Source of the DNA: Paenibacillus sp. FSL R5-0341 | GTDB lineage: Bacteria; Bacillota; Bacilli; Paenibacillales; Paenibacillaceae | Direction of reading: 5' to 3' | NCBI RefSeq assembly: GCF_037975235.1 | Contig: NZ_CP150241.1 | Location: 6,386,001 to 6,450,000, forward strand | Length of the DNA: 64,000 bases | Part shown: positions 45,961 to 54,788 of the stretch, one piece after another | How the letters are laid out: each line of letters starts with the position of its first letter | How positions within the stretch are numbered: position 1 is the first letter of the stretch | Made by a program: the position numbers and the translations under genes | Notes under the pieces: generated by a model | Told to the model about the DNA's origin: nothing | The model's input: the letters and a program-made list of their open reading frames with translations, nothing else | The model's database searches: none

Positions 45961-46833
45961 TCATCTCTTCCGAATAGGTATCCATATCTCACTTCGATAT
46001 TGCTCTACAGTAACATCCTTGTGCTCATTCCATAGCATTTCCGGACCCTCACTCAGCTCATAGTCCGATGAAGGAAACCATTCCGCATAGATCCGGCCCC
46101 ACACCTCCTGAAGCGTGCCTGGAAACGGGCCAACGACGGTAAATACTGCCCACGTCGAAGCAGGAACCTCCAGGTGTTCCAGTCCTTCAGGCGTCTCTTT
46201 TGTCGTAGCTGCACCAATGTAATGATCCAGTTCTCCCTGTTCCGCCATACGTTCCTCACTGAAATGGGCTGAAGCACTGATTAAGCCCAGAGGCTGGACG
46301 TTCGATGCCCCCTTAATCGTATCGATCAATTCCGGTGTAAGACTCTGGTACATCGCAGCGATCTCCGGATTTATCCCGTTGAATACGATTGGCACCCTTT
46401 TACGAATACCCACAATTCGAAAAGCCTCTTTGTCTTCAATACGGTAGTTCATTTCGCTTCCTCCTTGAATGGTCAGTTGAAATGTCATCCGCGGGAAGGC
46501 TTTAAGGGACGGACCATGGTTTCGCGCTTCGGAGGGCGTAGTGCCGTGCATGCTTTGAAACGCCCTAGCGAAAGAATCCGGCGATGTATACCCATATTTC
46601 AGCGCAATATCAATGATTTTGCTGTCACTTTGACTTAGCTCCATGGCCGCAAGCGTCAAGCGGCGACGTCGAATATATTCCGACAGCGTTACACCACTAA
46701 GAAAAGAGAACATACGTGTAAAATGATACTCCGAGCAGCAGGCAATTCGGGAAATCTCCTTCATATCCAGGACATCCACCAGATGCTCCTCAATGTAATT
46801 CAAAGCTTCATTTAACTGTCTCAACGTATTCAT
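45961..46833 (-). CDS. AraC-family regulator with GyrI-like effector domain
   Basis: A 290-residue regulator. N-terminal pair of AraC HTH motifs (DMKEISRIACCSEYHFTRMFSFLSG and DIALKYGYTSPDSFARAFQSMHGTTPSEAR) and a C-terminal GyrI-like/SOUL-type small-molecule-binding domain (about 130-290, beginning YRIEDKEAFRIVGIRKRVP). This is the Rob/BltR-like arrangement used for drug or lipophilic-effector sensing. It is unlikely to be specific to PL4, from which it is separated by a terminator. Confidence 0.88.
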   Translation of the reverse strand: MNTLRQLNEALNYIEEHLVDVLDMKEISRIACCSEYHFTRMFSFLSGVTLSEYIRRRRLTLAAMELSQSDSKIIDIALKYGYTSPDSFARAFQSMHGTTPSEARNHGPSLKAFPRMTFQLTIQGGSEMNYRIEDKEAFRIVGIRKRVPIVFNGINPEIAAMYQSLTPELIDTIKGASNVQPLGLISASAHFSEERMAEQGELDHYIGAATTKETPEGLEHLEVPASTWAVFTVVGPFPGTLQEVWGRIYAEWFPSSDYELSEGPEMLWNEHKDVTVEQYRSEIWIPIRKR

Positions 46834-46929
46834 ATCATCCCTCCCACGTTAATCCAAGCTTAGCAAAGTCATTCTCTTTGCATCCGACATTACCTGCACC
46901 ATTCTGTAGGGTCTTTGTACCCGAACCAG

Positions 46930-46957
46930 AAAAAAAGAGCAGCATTCCGCTGCTCTT
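46930..46957 (-). terminator. Terminator of the TerD-like gene
   Basis: AAGAGCAGC (46935-46943) pairs with GCTGCTCTT (46949-46957) around ATTCC. On the minus strand TTTTTTTC follows. Confidence 0.82.
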
Positions 46958-47003
46958 CTCTAACCTTGATACTTACATCTCGCTAGCATTTAAGTCAAAC
47001 AGG

Positions 47004-49136
47004 TCAAATCAGATACTCCGCCATAATCTGCTCGATATCATACGGCGTAACGCCTTGATCGACCGAATAGATTGTATCCGCCTGATCTATTGTATCCACC
47101 AGCTCTCCTCTAGCTTTGGCATGGAGCATGAACAAGTCATGCAGATCAGGTTTGCGTAAAGTCGTTAGTGCTTTACCCATCAGGACCATACCTTTTTGAT
47201 TGCCCTCCACATTATTGTAGTAATCCGGATGACTTGTCAGCGCCAGGTCTGTCCAGATGACAGTGCGCTCAACCAGATCCATAATGACAGGGATCGCAAT
47301 CTGCGTATCCGCGGTAATATCGATTTTGTTCGCTACGGTACACGGTTCGAAAATCTCACCAGACCCCGGTTTCTTCCGCATCATCCACCCTACAAAACAT
47401 TCGGGCAGATCACAATACGGATGACTGGTAAACGAAAGTAGTGTTGCCACCACATATCGTCCACCATAAGCCACGATGGATGGAATATGCAGATCAATAA
47501 ACTCACTTGCTCCGTTAGGTGCAGTCACGATATCTCCGCTATGGACAGCCTTATAGTTAGAGGATCGCAGATTCGTATAGGAAATATGCTCCACATAGTT
47601 CCAGTCCTTATCGTACATCACCGCAGACAAGTCAATGTCCACGCGTCCTGTGGATTTGCCATCCACGTCCCCCTCTTTCCACCAATTGAAGAAACGAATC
47701 GTATCTCCCTCTGCCATCGGCACACGACTCCCTCGAACAATGGTATGAAGAGCCTTACTCGCCGATCTCTGGGAAAAGGGCACCAGATAATCATGAAGCT
47801 GTGGATCGACATAAGTCTTCCCAAGCGGGGCAAGGGCAGCGAAGCGCTCTACCAGCGCCTGCTCACACAATTGCACGACATCCTGACACGTGGCTTCATC
47901 GATCTCTGACAACTCATTCGGAATAGCAAAAGCTTTGGCGACATTGCCTTTCGGGAAGAAGACACGCAGATCCTGCGGTTCATTACGGCGGGCAAAATGC
48001 TGTCGTACCTGCAATAACACCGGGGTGGATACTTGCTCCAGTACCTCACCAAATGCCAGCAGTACATACGTTTCATCTTCGGTCATCCGCAACAAGTGAT
48101 CCAGTCTTCTCGCGAATTCACCTGGACGCTGTGACAACAGATCGATCAGACTCCAGACATTCCGATATTGGAAGGCAAGTTCGACACTTCCGTTGAAGGT
48201 CGAAAATGGCTTATTATTACGCAAAATATCAAAGGCTTCTTCGCATCGCGGATACCGAAGCTTATATTCCGATGGATGCAGAATTTCGCCAAGGCGAATC
48301 CAGCGATCCTTATATCGCAACATATCCTCCGTGATGGAGCCACATTGCTCCAGCAATCCGAGCAAAAGGCGTCTCTCACGCCGTTTGAATTTTCGGAAGG
48401 GAGAAGCCACAGCGAGGCTAACATCACCATTGGACCAGGCAACAGCCAGACGGAGGACATCACTTACCGTTTTGAAATACGGACTAATTCGGTCGAGGTT
48501 CGCCTTTTCATGCTTCAACAGCGAGGCGACCACAAAGCCCACATTTTCTTTGAACGGAATCTCAGCAGGTAGAATCGCATCCACTTCACTTGGATCTGCA
48601 TGCTCCAACACCATGTCGATATCTGCCTTGTCTGTTTCCGAGATGGAACCCTTAGCTTCAATGATCTGGCGGATCAGCGTCTGGAATGCTTGTTTGTTTC
48701 CCAAACCAATGACTTTCAAGGCCGTCTTCTCCAGCAAAGGCATTCTTTCCACAGATTGTTGATCCGGATAGACCACAGTCAGATTGGTCAGATAATGAAT
48801 AATTGCATTAAGGTATAACTCCGCTTCATCCGCTTGCATCACCTGCATTGGGAATCCTGCATACATCGGAGTGTACTTCACATGTGCGCCAACCATGACT
48901 CTCAGATCAGCCACAAGTTGAATATATACCTCTTCAAATTGCTCCTTGGACAGCTGCCGCATCGCCTGCATTAACTCATCCGAGAAGGTGTATCCGAGTG
49001 CTTCAATATTTTTAAGGGCGGTCGCCAGATGAGTCTTCGGCAACTCTTGTTTCCCTTCGTTTGATTCGATAATGAGTTTGTTCGCTCTGCGCAAATAGAT
49101 CGTATTGTTCATGATAAAAGAGTCCAGGAAAGCCAC
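47004..49136 (-). CDS. Large protein with C-terminal TerD-like domain
   Basis: A 710-residue soluble protein. The N-terminal 470 residues are mostly helical and unassigned. The C-terminal part (about 500-640) has GRVDIDLSAVMYDKDWNYVEHISYTNL, DIVTAPNGASEFIDLHI and a late PVIMDL block typical of TerD/calcium-binding stress-protein folds. It resembles the MXAN_6230/SCO0854 group of tellurite-resistance-associated proteins; that assignment is by memory and moderate. No other ter genes are adjacent. Start is uncertain: GTG at 49136 has only AGGGA just before it, and ATG at 49112 has none. Confidence 0.7.
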   Translation of the reverse strand: MAFLDSFIMNNTIYLRRANKLIIESNEGKQELPKTHLATALKNIEALGYTFSDELMQAMRQLSKEQFEEVYIQLVADLRVMVGAHVKYTPMYAGFPMQVMQADEAELYLNAIIHYLTNLTVVYPDQQSVERMPLLEKTALKVIGLGNKQAFQTLIRQIIEAKGSISETDKADIDMVLEHADPSEVDAILPAEIPFKENVGFVVASLLKHEKANLDRISPYFKTVSDVLRLAVAWSNGDVSLAVASPFRKFKRRERRLLLGLLEQCGSITEDMLRYKDRWIRLGEILHPSEYKLRYPRCEEAFDILRNNKPFSTFNGSVELAFQYRNVWSLIDLLSQRPGEFARRLDHLLRMTEDETYVLLAFGEVLEQVSTPVLLQVRQHFARRNEPQDLRVFFPKGNVAKAFAIPNELSEIDEATCQDVVQLCEQALVERFAALAPLGKTYVDPQLHDYLVPFSQRSASKALHTIVRGSRVPMAEGDTIRFFNWWKEGDVDGKSTGRVDIDLSAVMYDKDWNYVEHISYTNLRSSNYKAVHSGDIVTAPNGASEFIDLHIPSIVAYGGRYVVATLLSFTSHPYCDLPECFVGWMMRKKPGSGEIFEPCTVANKIDITADTQIAIPVIMDLVERTVIWTDLALTSHPDYYNNVEGNQKGMVLMGKALTTLRKPDLHDLFMLHAKARGELVDTIDQADTIYSVDQGVTPYDIEQIMAEYLI

Positions 49137-49380
49137 ATCCCTATTAACATTTGGTAGATGGCTTTAGAAGGAAGGAATGTGATAGCCTGGACGCCTCCTC
49201 TCTGAAATAAAATCTTCAGGAGAGCTGCGACCCTATGATCTCCAATGATGTAGAAGGAAGGATCGCAATAGCCTGAAGGCCAGCGGTTCGAAGTTCGTCA
49301 CCCGAACCTCTGGTGAACCCATCATCTCAGATTCCACGATCTGCCAACAGGGCGAAAGTATTACGACACGGTAAGATGAA

Positions 49381-49974
49381 CTAATTTGTATTGGATAATG
49401 AGTCTGCCCAGTCATCCACAGATCTGACCTCTGCTTGAAGAGGGAATACTTTTTCCATAAGTACACGATGAACCTCAGGATCGGCATCGATGCAAGCATC
49501 CGAGAGCACGGTGAGCGCATAGTCTTTATCCGCCGCCTCTCTCAAAGTCGACAGAACAACACCGCTTGTCGCAATACCACTAAGAATGAGTGTGTCTATC
49601 TGGTGAGACCGAAGAATGACCTCCAGATCACTTCCGGCGAATGCGCTAACCCGAACTTTGGTCACAATAGGTTCGTCCAGCTGGGGTTGTACAGATTCAT
49701 CAATCTGCACCGCAGCTTCCATGGCTGCCACCGCATCTGCTCCAGCTCCAGCCCGACCAGGAATTCCGCCGAACATTTTGTTACGTAAACTAATCTCTGG
49801 ATAACCCGGACGGAACGCTACTCTTACGTAGATCACAGGAATCGCATGACGACGTGCAGTCTCAATCGCTTTTTGAAATGGTAGCAGGTCCTCTCTGTCT
49901 TTAACAAACTGGGACACGACACTCTTTTGCATATCCATGATCAGCAACGCACTTTTGCTCATTGAATGTGGCAT
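49381..49974 (-). CDS. Isochorismatase-fold hydrolase lacking the catalytic Cys
   Basis: A 197-residue cysteine-hydrolase-superfamily protein. Asp14 (LIMDMQ) and Lys106 (VTKVRVSAF) of the catalytic triad are present. In the third motif, GIATSGVVLST, the position that holds the nucleophilic Cys in canonical members is Val139 by my alignment. This variant subgroup is widespread; its reaction is unclear. AAGGAGAAGG precedes the ATG. It is divergent from a TetR regulator with two palindromes between, so it is probably the regulated target. Confidence 0.85.
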   Translation of the reverse strand: MPHSMSKSALLIMDMQKSVVSQFVKDREDLLPFQKAIETARRHAIPVIYVRVAFRPGYPEISLRNKMFGGIPGRAGAGADAVAAMEAAVQIDESVQPQLDEPIVTKVRVSAFAGSDLEVILRSHQIDTLILSGIATSGVVLSTLREAADKDYALTVLSDACIDADPEVHRVLMEKVFPLQAEVRSVDDWADSLSNTN

Positions 49975-50040
49975 ATTATCCTTCTCCTTTGGAATTGAGT
50001 TGAGAAATTCAGAATAGATCGTATATTACTTCCCCGCAAT

Positions 50041-50088
50041 AAACGGAGGATCGGTTCCGTTTAAGATTATACGGAGGACACCCTCCGT
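50041..50088. promoter_or_regulatory. Pair of TetR-type operators
   Basis: Site 1 (50041-50062) has AAACGGA/TCCGTTT arms. Site 2 (50071-50088) has ACGGAGG/CCTCCGT arms around ACAC. Both share the ACGGAGG half-site; their centres are 28 bp apart between the divergent isochorismatase-fold and TetR genes. Confidence 0.72.
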
Positions 50089-50141
50089 TTGTCAACAAAT
50101 CAACAGTGGGGTATATTTATGAAAGAGGTGTTGATCCCATA

Positions 50142-50756
50142 ATGTCTAAAAATACTAATCCTACTCCTGACGGTCAGGTTACGAATACTGAATCCATCGT
50201 CACTCAGGTTCCAGAGAAGACACTGCGTGCAGATGCCAAGAAAAATCGGGATAAGCTGCTCCGTGTCGCGCATGAAATTTTCAAAACGGAGGGCATTGCT
50301 GTCTCAATGGATGAGATTGCAAAGCGTGCCGGTGTCGGTATAGGCACGGTCTATCGCCATTTTCCAACGAAGGAAGATCTGTTCGGGGCCGTCATTGCCA
50401 GCCACAAGATGCGGCTGATGGAAGAGGCGGATCAATTGCTTCATCACGACGATCCGGGCGAAGCATTTTTTCAATATTTCACCAAGATCATAAGCGAGGG
50501 GATTGCCAACAAGGCGATTACCGATGCTCTGGTTAGCAGTCTGACTATAGATACTGGCCGCTCAGAGATAGCGAATGAGTTCTGGCGTGGCATTACCTTA
50601 CTACTTGAGCGAGCACAGCAACACGGCTCTGTCCGAGCAGATGCAAGCATTGAGGATATTAAAATCATGCTGATCGGTGTGCTTCAGGCCACCGGAGATC
50701 GAGGAATTTTCCCGGAACGCGTTGTGTCGATCCTATGTGATGGTCTGCGTAGGTAA
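50142..50756 (+). CDS. TetR/AcrR-family repressor
   Basis: A 204-residue regulator: N-terminal HTH (NRDKLLRVAHEIFKTEGIAVSMDEIAKRAGVGIGTVYRHFPTKEDLF) and a helical ligand-binding domain of the SACE_7040-like type. The ATG at 50142 is preceded by AGAGGTG at about 11 nt; the longer GTG frame has no ribosome binding site. It is expected to bind the two ACGGAGG palindromes and repress itself and the divergent gene. The ligand is unknown. Confidence 0.9.
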   Translation: MSKNTNPTPDGQVTNTESIVTQVPEKTLRADAKKNRDKLLRVAHEIFKTEGIAVSMDEIAKRAGVGIGTVYRHFPTKEDLFGAVIASHKMRLMEEADQLLHHDDPGEAFFQYFTKIISEGIANKAITDALVSSLTIDTGRSEIANEFWRGITLLLERAQQHGSVRADASIEDIKIMLIGVLQATGDRGIFPERVVSILCDGLRR

Positions 50757-50810
50757 TTCATTTGGGAGCAGAAAATCATGAAATTCCCTTTATATTTAAA
50801 ATGAAATATG

Positions 50811-50852
50811 AAAAAGCCTTTGCCGACCCCCAATGTCAGCAAAGGCTTTTCG
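50811..50852. terminator. Bidirectional terminator
   Basis: Perfect 12-bp arms AAAAGCCTTTGC (50812-50823) and GCAAAGGCTTTT (50839-50850) between TetR and the convergent SLH gene. Confidence 0.88.
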
Positions 50853-50865
50853 TTTTAGATTGTGT

Positions 50866-53800
50866 TTATTGATCAATCAGGTTTGTTACTTTCAACATTC
50901 TTGCAATCAATGCGGTGACCTCAGCACGGGTCATCGTTGTCTTCGGACTCAGAACCTCTGGCCCGTTACCTTGAATGATTCCAGCTGCAATTAACTGGGC
51001 TACATCTTCTTTTGCCCAATTGGATACATTGGCTGCATCACTGTAATGTTCCAGTTCAGCATTCACCTGATCCGGGCTGATTGAAGCTTCCGGTTCAATC
51101 AGACGGTAGGCACGAGCAACCATAGCAAATCCTTGCTCACGTGTGATTTCCTGATTACCGTAGAAGTTGCCATTATCGTAACCACGAACGATACCGAATT
51201 CATTCGCAAGGGCTACCGCAGAGCGGAACCATGCGGAATCGTTAACGTCAGGGAATAGATTCTGTGGTGCATCCTGACGCATTAAGCCCAGTCCAAGCAC
51301 AACAATCTCGGCAAACTCAGAACGAGTAACCTGACGGTTCGGTGAGAATGTGTTATCTCCGTTACCTTGCAGATCTAATCTCGCAGCGATGTTGTTCACA
51401 TCGGTTTTGCCCCAATGGGATCTGGCATCTTCAAAATCCTGCGGGTTCCAGATAACCGAGTAACTTCCGCTGCTACGCAAGTCATTAATGAGTGCGTAGT
51501 AACGACTACTGATCTTAGTGACAACCGTTGGTACATGGAAGATGCTACCGTCCGGATTAATGATTACGCCTGTAGTAATCCGGTTCGGGTCGATACCTTC
51601 CGGAAGTGCAATATACTTCGGTGCATAGCCGTTAAGCTGTTCTGATCGAACGGTCTGTCCGTCTTTCGTAAACGTCAGATCCAGATCAACCGGTGTGACA
51701 AGTAGCTCGTATCCTTGGGATGCGGCTCTTGTCTCGGCACTGTCAATCAAAGCATCCGAGGAACGTGCGATATCGATATGGACATCAATATCATTCAACG
51801 CTGCATTACCAAGCTTTCTGGACACACCGTTCAAGTCCATTTTACCGCCAGGTACCGGATAGATCGCCAGCGGATTGCTAATGTTCATTTTGGAACCTTG
51901 ATCCACTAATTGTTTCAGAGTTTCGAGGGTTAAACCGTCCACCTTCATATCCCCATCATTCGGTGAATGAATGGCAAACTGCTGTCCTGTGCCTTGTGAC
52001 ATGGCAACATTCAGCTTGGCTGGATCAACTTGAACCAACGTTTCTTTGTTGTCAGATGGTTTGGATGTAGCAAACGGTTGATGGCTACCATCCCGTGTTG
52101 TTTCCAAATTATCCTTCACGGGTACCGGAGTTGGCGTTGGTACTGGCGCAGGTGTAGGTGTAGGTGCTGGTGTGCTTCCACTGTTACCTCCCGTATTTCC
52201 ACCGCCGCCATTATTGCCTCCACCATTGTTACCATTGTCACTGGATGCTCTGTTCACGTTGATTTTATACTCCGTAACATGACCAAGGGCGTCTGTGACT
52301 TTAACAAGAATCGTATTTCCACCGACTTGGAGAGGTAGATTCTCACTTGCATTACCACTTGTAACCTCGTTCCATTCTCCATCTCCAACAGCTATTTCAA
52401 TCTTGGAAAGTGGATCAAGTGCCGTTGGCGTTAGCTGGAATTGATATACGCTATTCGGCACAGAAATTGCGTAAGTATCTTTAGCCGGATCAAAGGCCGG
52501 AGAAAAACTTCCTGTAGATGGAATCAACGTTTGTAGCGTTGACGTGTCAGCACCATTCACTTTAGTAAGTCCTGTCCTAGCGATAGTCAGATCTTGAAGT
52601 GCCTTGTCTACCTGCGCTTGAGTCGCTGTCGGTTCATTCAACACTCGCTCTGCTTCATTCATCGCATCATCGAGAGTTTCCCAGCTCGCTGGCGTATACG
52701 CTGACTCTTCCAGGCTTTCACCTGTAATTTCAGTTACTTTCGCTTGCAAAACTGATTTATCTACAACGGGTACAGATGTTGTAGGGATTAGGCCCGTTCT
52801 TGCATCTGTCAGATCCAAAAGCGCCTTATCTACCTGCGCTTGAGTCACTGTCAGATCATTCAACACTCGCTCTGCTTCATTCATCGCATCTTTGAGTGCA
52901 ATCCAGCTCGCTGGTGTGTACTCGGATTCCTCTAGATCCTCGCCTGTAACTTCAGTTACTTTGGCTTGCAGCAAGGACTTGTCTACCTTTGTCACAGCAT
53001 TTTCGCTAAAGCTTTGAGCCGGGGCGCCGTTAGTCCCTTTTAAATTACCTTCTTCAATATCGTAAGACACGATTACTGATGCATTGGAAGGGATAATCTG
53101 ACTCGTTCTTAACTTCAATGTCTTGCTGTTCGCCCCTTTTTCGAAACTGTCAATCGTGATTGGTTGCCCATTGATCTCCAGCTTGAAGCCAGTTAAATTT
53201 GCTACATTCGAAAAATCCAGTTCCTCATCGAACGTTACAATAACCTCATCTTCTGTCACAGACACATTACTTACATTGGCGCTTGTGTATTTTGGTGCCC
53301 ACGCACTGAACGTGAAATACTCGCCATCTTTTAATGCCGCCTTGGCTGTATAATGTGGAATTCCATTTACATCTTTGAGGCTCAATTCATAGCCAGATGC
53401 ATCTGTAAAATCTTCACTGTCACTTACCAGTAATTGATAACCTGCTGGAACTGACACTGCGGGGATACCAATCTCCACTTCACCCACGTTATTCGTATTC
53501 TGCACTTTCCAAACTCTTTGTGCATGATATTGTCCCGGTTTATTTATAGGCTGATCATAGGTTAATGGCAGACCGTTATCCGCCCATACCAGATATTGTT
53601 GATCCGTCAAAACGCTGGGATTGTCCGCATTTGTACTTGCCAACGTGTTAACACCTACGGCGACTTGTGGTACTCCAGCATTGATGCTTAGGCTTTGTTT
53701 TTGATTCAAGCCCTGTGCTTCATCTTTGCCGATTCCTGCAATATTGTGCTTATACTTGGAATCGACAGTCCAAACTTCACTTTCGTTAGTTGAAAGATAA

Positions 53801-54633
53801 GGACTTGCTCCGTTGTTGAGCGTAATACCATATTTAATGGCCAGATAAGACTCAATTTTTGAAGCGTCGTTAGCTGTCTGATTATCATACAAAATAATCT
53901 CAGCAACATCGGCTACGAGACCACTCCAGTTATAGTTTCTTCCGCTAGTCGCACCAATTACAGGAGTAAAGGTAAACGTATCAAAGTTCATCCTATTTGT
54001 GAATTTAGCTCCAGCACCATCTATTCGAGCCGTATGATCGGTATTGCTAACGATATCGAAGTTCACAATCTGAGCTCGACTTCTATCCACTGGATTGTAG
54101 TAGTCAAAGATACTATGCACGCCATTACCTGTAGTAAAATTGTCTCCATATCCGCCCATAATAATGACACCATTAGTTCCTGTAGGCTCAGTCGCTCCCA
54201 CAAGTGCTCCGCCGCTCTTAAACTTATAAACGGCATAGCCTGATTGGAACGTAATCGGTTTGTCACCTACAAACTTTACTGAGCTATTATAGTGATTCCA
54301 ACCTGTCGGATTATCGAAAGCTACACTGGGATTAAAGTTAATTCCTCCCGGATTATAACTCGGTGCTGTCTTCCCAGTAGGAATAACCAGATCAAATCCT
54401 ACCTCGTTAGCTGATTGATCTTTCCAATCTGTTAGTAAACCGTCTGCCGTGGTAGCATCCGAGTCTGCTTTCAGCCATAACACAGGTTCAAGACCCGTTC
54501 CTCCTGGAACAGGGGCGCTAGCTGCGCTTACTCTCTCTGAACCAATTGAAGAGATGAATGTGCTTAATAACAACATGCTTACTACGGATACTTTAAATCC
54601 TTTTTTCCACTTCTTACTGTACAAAAACGACAT
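50866..54633 (-). CDS. S-layer-anchored surface protein with lectin-like, FIVAR and cadherin-like domains
   Basis: A 1255-residue exported protein. Order: signal peptide (about 1-37); LamG/concanavalin-like domain (about 45-275, LEPVLWLKADSDA..GLLTDWKDQS); a beta-sandwich region (about 280-450); an Ig-like/SwmB domain (about 455-550); two FIVAR-like helical repeats (about 555-690); a cadherin-like beta-sandwich (about 695-790); an Asn/Gly then Pro/Thr linker (about 795-850); an unassigned domain (about 860-1065); and three C-terminal SLH domains (about 1070-1255). The role is probably glycan binding or adhesion at the S-layer. GGGAGG precedes the ATG. It lies downstream of a kinase/SARP regulator pair. 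Confidence 0.86.
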   Translation of the reverse strand: MSFLYSKKWKKGFKVSVVSMLLLSTFISSIGSERVSAASAPVPGGTGLEPVLWLKADSDATTADGLLTDWKDQSANEVGFDLVIPTGKTAPSYNPGGINFNPSVAFDNPTGWNHYNSSVKFVGDKPITFQSGYAVYKFKSGGALVGATEPTGTNGVIIMGGYGDNFTTGNGVHSIFDYYNPVDRSRAQIVNFDIVSNTDHTARIDGAGAKFTNRMNFDTFTFTPVIGATSGRNYNWSGLVADVAEIILYDNQTANDASKIESYLAIKYGITLNNGASPYLSTNESEVWTVDSKYKHNIAGIGKDEAQGLNQKQSLSINAGVPQVAVGVNTLASTNADNPSVLTDQQYLVWADNGLPLTYDQPINKPGQYHAQRVWKVQNTNNVGEVEIGIPAVSVPAGYQLLVSDSEDFTDASGYELSLKDVNGIPHYTAKAALKDGEYFTFSAWAPKYTSANVSNVSVTEDEVIVTFDEELDFSNVANLTGFKLEINGQPITIDSFEKGANSKTLKLRTSQIIPSNASVIVSYDIEEGNLKGTNGAPAQSFSENAVTKVDKSLLQAKVTEVTGEDLEESEYTPASWIALKDAMNEAERVLNDLTVTQAQVDKALLDLTDARTGLIPTTSVPVVDKSVLQAKVTEITGESLEESAYTPASWETLDDAMNEAERVLNEPTATQAQVDKALQDLTIARTGLTKVNGADTSTLQTLIPSTGSFSPAFDPAKDTYAISVPNSVYQFQLTPTALDPLSKIEIAVGDGEWNEVTSGNASENLPLQVGGNTILVKVTDALGHVTEYKINVNRASSDNGNNGGGNNGGGGNTGGNSGSTPAPTPTPAPVPTPTPVPVKDNLETTRDGSHQPFATSKPSDNKETLVQVDPAKLNVAMSQGTGQQFAIHSPNDGDMKVDGLTLETLKQLVDQGSKMNISNPLAIYPVPGGKMDLNGVSRKLGNAALNDIDVHIDIARSSDALIDSAETRAASQGYELLVTPVDLDLTFTKDGQTVRSEQLNGYAPKYIALPEGIDPNRITTGVIINPDGSIFHVPTVVTKISSRYYALINDLRSSGSYSVIWNPQDFEDARSHWGKTDVNNIAARLDLQGNGDNTFSPNRQVTRSEFAEIVVLGLGLMRQDAPQNLFPDVNDSAWFRSAVALANEFGIVRGYDNGNFYGNQEITREQGFAMVARAYRLIEPEASISPDQVNAELEHYSDAANVSNWAKEDVAQLIAAGIIQGNGPEVLSPKTTMTRAEVTALIARMLKVTNLIDQ
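52570..52985 (-). repeat. Two FIVAR-coding direct repeats
   Basis: Two stretches of about 190-200 nt (52573-52765 and 52786-52984, period about 215 nt) share long identical runs such as CAACACTCGCTCTGCTTCAT. Both encode a module spanning SLLQAKVTEVTGE to QVDKALLDLTDART. Recent intragenic duplication is likely and copy-number change is possible. Confidence 0.75.
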
Positions 54634-54742
54634 ACTTATCCTCCCTCTTTTACATTTCGCGTATTGTCGACCCTCATCGTGCTTATTCTACACATAGCCT
54701 CTTACCAAACTCTTACCAAACCTTTTCGCTAACAAATACAAC

Positions 54743-54778
54743 AAAAAAACAGCCTTGCAACTGAAGCTGCAAGGCTGT
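54743..54778 (-). terminator. Terminator of SARP regulator 2
   Basis: Perfect ACAGCCTTGCA/TGCAAGGCTGT arms (54749-54759, 54768-54778), followed on the minus strand by seven T's. Confidence 0.88.
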
Positions 54779-54788
54779 ATATTTTCAA

